Shown piece by piece: positions 23,701 through 33,583 of a stretch of 64,000 bases of DNA (positions are counted from its first letter, which is position 1; every line of letters starts with the position of its first letter). The notes under the pieces are model-generated. The model ran no database searches and had not been told where the DNA came from. It saw nothing but the letters and a program-made list of their open reading frames with translations. This DNA is from Takakia lepidozioides (Eukaryota; Streptophyta; Takakiopsida; Takakiales; Takakiaceae): assembly GCA_030704615.1 (NCBI GenBank), contig CM060732.1:40281053-40345052 (forward strand), read 5' to 3'. The translations under genes were made by a program, and so were the position numbers.

Positions 23701-26320
23701 TGCTTAGCTAACCATGCCTTGCTGATGTTGTTGTCTTGCACTTAAGCTGTTTTTTGGACACTGGCCTGGAACATCCACAAGGCGGCTCTGCTCGAGAGAG
23801 AAATCAGCTTGAATGCAGGGGCAGATTTTGAGATCACAATCGCCACTCAGAACCTTGTTCTTTGCACCGGCATGGCATGTCAGCATGCATATCAGCCCAA
23901 ACTCATTACTCCTTGAGCCTTCCACTGCCGGAGTGTGCCCATTCAAGCCAGATCTTCGAAACGCAGGGATGGAACGGGGTTTTGAAACCAGCATTGCCTA
24001 ATTGGATACCCAATTCAGCTCCGCATCTTGGTCCATTAATCTGCTGCACATTGTGAAGTTTTCTGCCCATTCACCGCAAGTTGAAGAAGGAGTATTCTTA
24101 AAACACGGGTACTCATAATCTGAAAATGGCTCCAGCTTATGTTGCTTGAGTGCGAATATGAGTGTGGTTGGCTTGCAGCTTTACATCTGGTCCATCCCAC
24201 TCGATATGATGAGCAGGTTCAGCTTGACTTCTCTCACACAAAAGACGCTGCCAAGATAGGGTTTGCTGCCCTAGATGACTTCCCGTCGTTGTTCTGGGCG
24301 CAACATACATTAATCTAGCCCATGGCGAGGGCCTTGCCTTCCACCAATCATCTGTAAGTCCTGTGAAACTGTTTTTGTGGCAGTTTGTAAGTAGTGGGCA
24401 GCGATGGTGGGCTGTTGTAGGATTTGATGAACTCAATGTCGTGTACTGACAGCAACCCCTTATCTCGCATTCAACAAGCCAAGTTGACTGCAGAGCATAT
24501 TCAACCCCCCACGTTTCTAGTTGCCTAATGTTCTTCATCTCCTGGGCAGAGCATTTCCAAGGTCTCTATCTGTGATGACACACTATCTTCTCATGTGGTT
24601 CAGCTTTTGGTCTTGCTCTTGTTTGCACCACCCCAATGAAGGGCAGTTCCCACCTGCTTGATTCTCTCTATATGGTTGTCTTGGGTCTTGGCAGGGTTTC
24701 CCACAACCGCCTTTCCTTTTCAGACTGCCAGTCATCAGCCTCGTTCTCCAATGCTTCACTTTCTTCCCAAGTGAAGTGCTCTCCTCTTTTATGCTTCAAC
24801 GTCCCTACAGGTGTCTTTTCCTTCATCTCCCGTGGTGCTTTCGAATGAATGAGCACTGATTTACATCTGTTGGCAACACTTACGGTGTCCCTTTCCTTGC
24901 ATGCCACTGCAGGCCCGCATGACTTTCTTGGCAAGGAAGTCTCCTCCTTCTCCCTCATTTTTTGGCTCTGTTGGTGCCCCACTCACCATGCTATCAGGGC
25001 TGCACTTATTTTGTGGTGTTGCGCCAGCCAAGGGTGATCTTTCACTGGTCCGATTGTTGGCAACAGCTGATTGGAGTCTTCTTGGCAGAGTCTCCCACGA
25101 GCTCCCATCTTTCAAGCATCAGGTTTTCTACCCTGCCCTTCCACTTTTCATAAGCGAGATGCCTATCTTCCTCCTTTCACTCTTCAGCCTCTCAGGCGAT
25201 TTTTCTTCATGCGATTGCTGCTCCCATACTTCCAGTCCTTGTTTAATTTTCTCCAGCCATCACCCTCAGATTTGACAAGGTATTGCTGCCCTTCCTTGTG
25301 TCTTTCCTCACTCCCAGCTACTGGTTTTATCCCAGATTTACCTCTCATCCTTGCCTGGGGTTTTGCTTGCCAAACAGCCCTTATGTGGGGAACTTCAACG
25401 AAAGGCAACATCTCATTCTCAGCTCCTGTCTTTGTACCTCTTTGCAGCAGTCCAGCCTCGGGTGCCTCACTTTCTGATTGCTGGGTTGCATTCTTCGCCG
25501 CCAACCTTTGACAAGAAAGTGTGGCTCCATCTCCTCATCTCCTACTGGTTCCCTTGATGCTTCACCTCGTATGTCTCCTCCTATGTTTTAGCAGCAGCTC
25601 CCATGCTTGAATTGCTACTTTTCCTCGTAGTTGATCTTGTGCTTCCTTTTTCTCCGTAGCCTAATCAACAGTTTTGTCTTGGCAGCTCCCTTGCCATGAG
25701 TGCCTTGTCTCACTGCATCTCCCTTGGCTGCCCACCATCCGTGGAGCTTTCTTGCACTATTCTGACCCTCGTTGGCATGCACTTTGCTGCGATGCCCCAC
25801 AATGTATTTGCTGCTCCCTTTAATCATCAACATAGTGCTCCAGAGCCAGTTCCTCATTGTTGACCAGTTTGACCTTCTCAGCCCTTGGACCCATTTTCCC
25901 TTCTCCCATGTTGCCTCGTCTTTCTGCTTCATCATTTGCTTTACTTGCACGATGTTGCTTCTTCCTACAGCTCATCATGTGTTGTGGCTCTTTCCCATGT
26001 TCACTCACTCCCATCAATACGTTGTGCAGTTGATAAGACTGAGATGAGTTGATGCAGAATAGGGGGAGGGCTTGCTGGTGTATGTTGTCCGATAGGCCCC
26101 ATGCACAGAGTCAAAGCTGGAAGTCAGCCTTGCAAAGACCAAGTGAGAGAAGTCTGGTGGGGGTAGCATCTTGGGGGATGGCAGTTAGGGCAATGTGTGT
26201 CTAGGGCAATATATGTCATAGCAGCGGGTGATGTGCTGCCAATTTTGAGGATAGAGACAGCCTGTAAGCTGTAGATTTGTATAAGTGGTTTTCTTCTTAC
26301 ACATCTTGCTCCCCAGTTTG
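23701..26320. other. Unassigned stretch with lysine/glutamate-rich frame remnants
   Basis: Nothing recognised at 23701-24600. Between about 24660 and 26020 the - strand shows a chain of short frames rich in Lys, Glu, Arg and Ser in a similar style (for example TWEESEALENEADDWQSEKE near 24.74 kb), separated by stops. It may be the ghost of one long low-complexity or gag-like coding region. No domain can be named. Confidence 0.3.
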
Positions 26321-26378
26321 CCACAACCAGTTGTTTGCGTTTGTATGCGAGCCCTGCTGGAAGGGCAAAGAGGTCCAT

Positions 26379-26391
26379 GTTGCATGGTCAA
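26379..26391 (+). repeat. Left target-site duplication
   Basis: GTTGCATGGTCAA, one mismatch from the right copy. It is preceded by GGGCAAAGAGGTCCAT as in the PPR remnant at 23.39 kb. Confidence 0.65.
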
Positions 26392-26576
26392 CAGGGATGC
26401 CTCGGCGTGAGCCTGGTCACGTGAGCGCGTGAGCGCGACTGCGCTCACGCCACGTCACCTTGCACAAATGCCACGTCACGGGGCTCAGTCCACGTCATCA
26501 CACGTGGAGGCCGAGTCACCACGCCCCAGAAAGAAGTGGAGTGTATTCCCGCGGATTGGCACCCTTTACCGCGGAA
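26392..26576 (+). repeat. Left terminal inverted region with CCACGTCA boxes
   Basis: About 185 bp. Contains GGCGTGAGC, CACGTGAGCGCG and three CCACGTCA boxes (26450, 26471, 26490), then ATTCCCGC and TACCGCGGAA. GCTCACGCCACGTCAC at 26443-26458 recurs in direct orientation at 37654-37669, so the ends mix inverted and direct repeats. Confidence 0.65.
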
Positions 26577-26599
26577 ACAAGCTGGACGACATAATAAAA

Positions 26600-26930
26600 G
26601 GCATTGAATAAAGGATGGATGAATGTACAATTGGATGATAAACAGATGGATGAGTGTGAAAAATGTATGTAGATGGATGAATGACGGATGGATAAGAGTA
26701 AAATGGATGAATGTATAATGGATGTTGAGCAATGACAAAAATTCATGACAAAGATGCATGACCAAATCTTTTGACGAATGCACAAAGTATATGAAATGAG
26801 TGTGGAAGGTTTGTGGGGTGGATTAAAGAGTACAGAGGATGAATGTACAATGGATGTTGTACAAAGGAAGCTTTCATGAATGGAGCACGCATGAATACAG
26901 TGTAGATGAATGCACAATGGATATGAGAAG
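26600..26930. repeat. Imperfect minisatellite with ATGGATGAATGTACAATGG
   Basis: Irregular repeats of GATGGATGAATG and GAATGTACAATGGATG fill the space between the left end and the ParB-methyltransferase gene. From 26930 to 27085 nothing is recognised. Confidence 0.7.
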
Positions 26931-29429
26931 AGTCAGGAAGGTTTGTGAGATGGATTCATACATATAGCAATTTAAACGAAAGTTGATTCTGTGATTATTA
27001 TTTGTTCTAAAGGAACAACTACGGTAGAGGAAGGGGATTCAACGTTTTCCAGATAATATGAAAATGAATATTAAAAGAATACAGTTCAGTCTGACTCAGA
27101 GTCAGTACAATGTATCCCCTCTTCCTCTGCATCTAAGTCTAAGTATTTTAGAACACCGGATCCACGCTGGATACACCTACGGCTGGCCACTAAAAAGTCA
27201 GGGGATAGGGACTCGGCCGCGTGAAGTGCCATTGCTTCGGCATAAACAGGGAGCAGAAAATTGGAAAGGGGGCTGTCGAAAACAGACTCGCCAGAAATGA
27301 CTGTATCTCCTGAAGATCCACCGCTGGCTTTCCTGAAAGACAGCCTGAAAAAGTTATTACTGTAACTTTGATGTTATCGAGAAATTGAGTATGACTCCCA
27401 AAGAGGGTTTAGCACTTACTCACATGAAAAGTCGTTGTCGACCTGCTTATCTTCGGGATCGTCATCATTTCGAATTTGAATCCGATCAGTCTGTGTGCCT
27501 GAAGTGGAGCCAGACAAAAGGGGAGGAGCACGGTGTTGTAGAGGTCAGAATCACCCTCCATGCCAAAAAGGCTTCTTCCGCCTGCCTTGCATGCGTGGTA
27601 AGTTGCTCCTGCACCAGACAGGAGAACATAAACAGTTTGGAGGAGGGGATTTAAGCAGATGAAACTGTTGAAAGGAAACCAATTCGGAAGGGAGAAAACG
27701 AACCTGTGGACACAGAAAGATCGACCACCCGTGCAGAGCGGTGGCTGCATGACTCCAGCAGTATTTGCATGAATGCTGGTGACTTTTCCTTTGCACCTCT
27801 CCAGGGAGTGCCATCTGGTCTCTTCAGAGTCTGACTGGACTGCATGAAGTTGTACAAAATGTCATCGACATGGGGCTCATAGGGGGGGTTGACGAAACAA
27901 CCCTGGTCAGAAATCTCAAAGCTGCGGATGGAGGATGGTGTCTTTGATGTGCGAATCCTCCGCAGGCAGATCGCCTCGAACATCCTCGTCTGCCAAAGAT
28001 AGCAGGTTAGTGTGGTAAACACAATCTAAAGTGGAAGTGTGTACATCGGCTATTCAGAACTCTGACACAAAAAAACCATGAATCGTTGATGATCGGTGTC
28101 GATCATAAAACATTCTACTAGAGTGGAGCTGCAGAGAAAATTGAAACTCATGATCAAAGCACAAGCAGAAGGCAGACGGCATACCAGCTGACCAGGGAAA
28201 CCCCCTTTCACAAGGTAGAGGCTGTTCACACAATTCCATGTGCGCAAAACTTCAAACCCTGAAGACTTGAGGTATGATGCCAATGCCCGACGACTATCAT
28301 TGTCACATGACTGAAAAAGCAGAAGTGTCCCTGCATCAGAGAGGAAATTGTTACAGAACCCGAATACCCAACTCCAGTAGTTGTCCTCGAATTTGTTCCA
28401 GCCTGGCGTCTTGCCCTTTGGAAGAACTTCTGGCACAGCCTGGCCATCCGGGATGTCGAGAATGACAATGTCGGCCGCATAAGTTTTCTGCACACCGCAC
28501 ACGAAGGTGGGACCTGTGCTCACCTGCAACAGACATGTTTTTTATAAGAACGATGGCAAGAATGTTTTCAAAGAACGAGACTGAAATACTGCCAACGAAA
28601 CATTCAGAGAAAAAGGAAAGAAACTGGAATTCTCACCAGATTGAGGAATGAGATTATATTGTCCCAGGTAGGGGATGGCACCCCAGTGTATCCTCTCTTT
28701 CGACTCTGCATCATCGAAAGCCAACCCTCATTAACAATTTTCATCTCTCCTGCTGAATCAGAACGGGAAGGGTGTGGCTTGGCATCGAACACGCACTGAA
28801 GAGTGCGGGTATATCTTCCAGCACTAAAGTCCTGCCCACTCTCCATCTCCTTTTCATTCTCCTTCCCCTTGTCCTTTTCCTTCTCTTTGGACTTGTCTTT
28901 GTCCTTTGGCTTTGCTGGTGAGATGGCTATGACATCAACAGCCTTGTCTTTTGGTTTGCGGCCCGCCTTCTTTCCCTTCTGCGGCGTTCCCTGAGCATCA
29001 GGCTCCTTGGCAGCCAAGGTTGCTATGTTTCGTTGATACTCTTCGTCAGTCAAAGGCGCCACATCTCAGCGTTATTGTTCAAGTATTTCATATGCTGTTC
29101 TTGAAAGGTCGTGTGCTCAGGTGGGCAGTCAAGGTACCACCCACAGTCTCTGAAGTGAGAAGGACTCCAGTCCTTCAATATCCCTGCAGTATACATGGTT
29201 GGATCGTTTGCAGGGTCCGACCACATGTCAAGATAGTCGGGAATTCCGCTCAGGTGATTTCCTTCCATAAGCACATATTTCGTGTACCTGAAAAAAGGAG
29301 ATGAATCCCAACCCACAAAAGCGCTCAGTGAGTAAGATGCAAGTAGAACAGAAAGAATAAAACATGGATTGAAATGGCTCTGACAACTGCTCCAAGGACC
29401 TTTCAGGACCACACTACTGCTCCAGATAT

Positions 29430-30148
29430 GAATGTCGTCAACGCCATTCAGAACATTCCATTCCATGACACTGTAAATACATCCTAATCCAGGTGAATGC
29501 AAATAATCGATTAGAAATGACACAGACATAGAAGTGAATGTCGTCAACGACATTCAAGAATGAGGCCAAATTATTACTGAAATGAAGCAAAATCACAGGA
29601 TGGAAATAAAAAAATTGAGTAAGGAACCATCCAGGAAAACTCAATGCACATTCATAACGAACCTATCACTGAGGACCTCACAACATCACTGTATGTGAAT
29701 GGCGTCAACGCCATTCACAAAAATACAAAAAAGAACCAATTACTTAGCTCCCCATCCATGAAAATTGAATTTGTCGTTTTGAATAATACAGACACAGCTG
29801 TGAATGTCGTCAACGACATTCACTTTGGATTTCTTAAAACAGAGCTTATCAAGCCTCCATATTCATCGCAAGAGGAAAAAACAATGCAGAACAACTGAAT
29901 GTCTGCATTGACATTCAGCAAAATGAAGTGAGGAACCCTCATTGTAACCTCTATGGACATTACAAAAATTTAAATAACCTTGAGGACCTCTCAACAACTC
30001 CGTATGTGAATGTCGTCAACGCCATTCAAGGACATTATCAATTCTAATCAGGGACAATATAATTGCACCCTTAGATCCTAACCAGGTGAATTCATATACT
30101 CGCTTAAGAATGACTCAGACAAAGAAGTGAATGTCGTCAACGACATTC
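29430..30148. repeat. Seven spaced 20-bp palindromes in intron 5 of the ParB-methyltransferase gene
   Basis: Consensus GAATGTCGTCAACGACATTC: 9-bp inverted arms around a CA centre. Copies at 29430, 29536, 29697, 29802, 29897, 30008 and 30129. The copies at 29536, 29802 and 30129 are identical; 29697 has compensating changes in both arms; 29897 keeps the outer arms but has a different centre. Start-to-start spacing is 106, 161, 105, 95, 111 and 121 bp. All lie in the 942-bp intron 29288-30229. Confidence 0.9.
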
Positions 30149-32024
30149 AATCTGGATCTAAGATTGCAATCCATATGAAGCCACATTTTTTCCCAAAAAA
30201 ACAGTAGAGTTTCAAGTATGACATTGCACCTGTACACAACTCGCATCATGGCCCACTCTCCTCCAACCTGACTGTCAAAGTCGTTGGACCGTAAAATGTT
30301 ACCATCTTTGGAGAACTCCCGGAAAAAACAGTATCTCCAGGTGAGACCTCTCCACTTCCTTATGTATGCCTCCAATGACATTTGGGGAGGGGAAACAATC
30401 GCAATGTTCAGGTCCTTCAAAGTCTGATCCAGCACAATGACGGCGCGTTTTTCGAGCTGCAAATAGTATATTTGTCAGAATTGCAAAAAAGATACACATC
30501 ACATACTTGAAGAGAAGAAACAGCATGTTCGAATACACACCTGACTCCAAAATGTAGCCTTGTGGAGCCAGTTATCAAACACCAAATCACTGATTCCTTC
30601 CACCTTTGTGCAGGCTGTATGGTGCTCTTTGGGAACTGATTCAAGTCCTTTACTGTTTGATCTGAGTTCCATATCTCCAGCCACCTTATTTTTGTTTGTG
30701 GGTCGACCATCGATATGGCCAGCCGGTGCAATTTCTCCTGCTGCTGCATCTCCGGATGCACATGCTTGTCATAGTGTGTTTTTGATCTGCTGAAGGAACT
30801 CAGGACCAAGTCCAGGATCTACTATTCTAAGCTGCTTTCCGAAGGCTGACATCAATTTGGTTCTTCGCATCTCAAACTCCTTCTTTATTGCAGCTTCCAC
30901 ACCCTTTGATGTCCTTAGTTCTCTGGTGTAGTGCGGTAATATTCGGATTTTCCCTTCTCAGCTGCCTCTGCCAAGTTCTTGCTGCATTCATTCAAGTAGT
31001 GATTAGCTCCGAAGGGACTCTAAACATGTATTCGAAAAGTAAACAGATTACAGACTCGGGCTTACCGCATACATGTACTCCAGAAACGCCTCTCGTGTCA
31101 AAGAATACCAAGTGCCTGCAGCTCTTCCTGTTTCGCACTTCTTGATGATATTGGGTGGTAGTACTGTCCGAAAATCATCCAGCTTCATCAGACCAATCCT
31201 CTGAATTCGGAATAGTTGTGTGAACCAAGCTTGTTGTCACATGCGATTTCTCTGTCGATCTGCAAAAACATTGGAAACATTGCATTCCTTAACACTGTTT
31301 TTTGAGGATTAACAAGACACTACAGAGGGAATCAATCTCCTGGATGACTTACTTGTTCACGTCGTGCATAGCTGTAAGAAGCCTAGCGATGTCGTTTCCT
31401 GGATCCAAACCATTGCCTCCACAGCAACATGCTTGTCTTTGTCTTTCGAATGGTGTTTCTGAATGTATCCCCATCCATGCCAGCAATCGGTGGTTGCCGT
31501 CCCAGACGTAGAACATGTGGTTGCAAAATTGCTGGGTGTTCTTTCCCATCATGAGGCCCAGCTCGAACTCCTCATTGGCATCTTTCCCAGCACTCATCCC
31601 AGTTATCACTGATCTCTGGAGAAACTATGTGCTTTCCCATTTATATCCGTCAGTGACACATAAAAAACTTGTGCACCAAGTCTATATCCATGCACAAAAT
31701 CACTCTCCAATTTTGTTATGTCATGGGAAAGAGGTGGACGCACAACAGGCATTGATATCATCCGGCACAGAGGTATGTCCAGACGCCCTCCAGATACGAG
31801 CATGTCCCTTATAACCTCCTGAGAGTTTACCTTCTGGAATGACATGAGTTCTTTCACCTTGTCAAGGTAGTGCACTTCGGATTCATCTGCTTCATCTGTA
31901 TTCTCTGAGCTTTTTGCGGACTCGTCCCCATCTCCAGATCCTTTCCCCTCTGATCCTGTAGGCTTCGACCTCACCGTTTTCTGCACGATGCCATTCAGTT
32001 CTGACTAAGCGATTTGCAAATAGT

Positions 32025-32335
32025 GAATGGCGGTAACGACATCACTCTGTATCAAGGAAACTCACCATGAATGGTGTGAAAGAATTCAGCACAATCTACA
32101 CATGCAAAGCCGAGACTGCCGTATTCAAAACCAAAGCGAGAGCGATAGCGAACGTTAACGACAATCACAAAGATAACAACCTGCCGGATCGGTGTTGTGT
32201 AATGACATATATGTGCAACTGATTGGCGGCAACGACATTCATGTAGTTTAGGGAGAATAGTAAGTGCAGACTCTCTCTTCAAACACATAGGTACATAAAT
32301 CTCATGAGCAGAATCGAATGGCGTTAACGACGCTC
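32025..32335. repeat. Second cluster of the same palindrome in intron 1
   Basis: Diverged copies at 32025, 32221 and 32316 and a weak one near 32147. The shared core is GGCG(T/G)(C/T)AACGAC. All lie between exon 1 and exon 2 of the same gene. No copy was noticed outside the transposon. Confidence 0.75.
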
Positions 32336-32639
32336 GCGATTCATAGTTCCTGCTAAAGAATGGAAGAGGAAGGACTCCTTGAAAGGCAATCAACAGACTT
32401 ATGATAAAACTTACTGGCACCTCTTAGGTTTTGAAATTGATCCCCTTCTGCAGGCTTTCCTCTTCCCTCTCACATCTGCTGGAGTTTCGTCTGCGCAAGG
32501 GTTTTCTTGACCTTCTCCAGGTTCGGCGTTCCGCGTGCTTCCACCTTCTTCTTCTTCAGTGTCCCTGCGATCATCTCTGCCTCCACATGCTGGCGCACTC
32601 TTATCGCCGACTGTGTCGCAGCCGCGCTGCCTCATCTCC

Positions 32640-33583
32640 GTCTGCTCTTCTCTGTTCAGTCTCCGCGTTCACCTGCTGCCTGCCCTGCTTCTCCAATGGC
32701 TTCCTTTTCTTTCTCTTCGTCGTCATTTTCTCTCTTGCTCTGCGTCTCTCTCTAAGGGAAGTAAAATAAAGAGACTTTCTTCTCTTTCGTATTCTAGAAG
32801 GAACCTCCTCCCCAGCTTGACTACCACTCTCCCTCTAAGCGCGAAAAGTAGAAAAACGCAGTGACTCCCGATTTCCTTGCGGGATTGCCTGTGTTCTTGC
32901 GTGTCTCTAGAAGCATCGGATTCCCTCCCCCCGCGGACTGTTACACTAGTCGTTTCCTTATTAGTAGTGCACATGCCAGCAATTGGTGTACAGCTGTTCG
33001 TATTCAGTTATGGATGTCTGACGTGTGCCGCCCAAAAAAACGGCGTGTGCTTTATTATAACGTGTTCATATTTAAAAAGAACAGCGAATCCCAGAAATTG
33101 ATGCGCAGTCTTAAACAAATAAATATAAATGAACGAGAGTTTGATGACAAATTTTGGAATATCATACACGGTCATCCTTGTTATCCAAACCCCCACATTC
33201 GTTCACATTTGAACTTTCCAGGTGCGCATGATCATTGGTAGTAGTATATAGATACATTTACTTAATCTGCAATCCCATTCTCAGATCCTGTGGCATGCTT
33301 CCAGGAAGTCGGCTTTGTTATTGGGTTTATTGATGAGGTTCTGATTAACGGTTTTAACAGTTGCCGACACTGCCCCTAGGGATTCTCTGACCACCAGGCC
33401 CACAAGAAAAGTAATTAAAATGGACGGCTGCATATCTGGAATGAATAACAGAATATGCACAGTCGTTATCTAGCTTCCTCCGCCATATGCTCTGCTCATT
33501 CTTCAACTGTGTTTCTGGAGACAAGCATAAACCGATTTACGTAGATCTGCGATAGCAAGGTACAAACATACTCGAGAAGGAAG
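32640..33583. promoter_or_regulatory. Divergent intergenic region between the two transposon genes
   Basis: The two genes point away from each other from this ~0.95-kb stretch, so it should hold both promoters. A methionine frame on the - strand at 32726 (MTTKRKKRKPLEKQGR) is strongly basic and may be the true N-terminus if a frameshift has occurred after it. No TATA box could be assigned with confidence. Confidence 0.45.

Larger units (their letters stand above)
27086..32635 (-). pseudogene. ParB-like domain fused to permuted DNA methyltransferase, 10 exons, frameshifted
   Basis: Exons on the - strand: 32635-32414, 32004-31354, 31259-31066, 31018-30541, 30456-30230, 29287-28637, 28523-28185, 27989-27704, 27608-27424 and 27344-27086 (stop). 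Exon 1 is basic (KRKACRRG, likely nuclear signal). Exon 2 reads like a ParB N-terminal domain: IPLCRM, ITKLESDFVHGYRLGAQ and FYVWDGNHRLLAWMG. Exon 6 carries a Lys/Glu-rich linker. Exons 7-9 read as a beta-class (permuted) amino-methyltransferase: motif IV position ILDIPDG (28443-28481) and FLSDAGTLLLF come first; the SAM-binding VVDLSVSTG-ATYHACKAGG then spans the exon 8-9 border with FGMEGD after it. NPPYEP lies between. Frameshifts near 31.61, 31.22, 30.92, 30.7, 30.6 and 29.06 kb make this a broken copy. Fusions of ParB-like and methylase domains occur in phages and bacteria, suggesting an ancient transfer; this is inference. Confidence 0.6.

Noticed and set aside
24660-25550. Plus-strand serine/phenylalanine-rich open frames as genes
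   Set aside because: They are shadows of the Lys/Glu-rich - strand remnant and contain no domain.
29430-30148. CRISPR array
   Set aside because: The 20-bp repeats are near-perfect palindromes with uneven spacing of 95-161 bp in an intron of a plant element; there are no cas genes.
31600-31625. Frameshift in the ParB region as a sequencing error
   Set aside because: The host genes in the window have none, while this element has at least six in one gene and more in the transposase; decay is the simpler reading, though single errors cannot be excluded.
32507-32864. Leucine/serine-rich + strand frames as a secreted or membrane protein
   Set aside because: They mirror the basic N-terminal exon of the ParB-methyltransferase gene and its leader.
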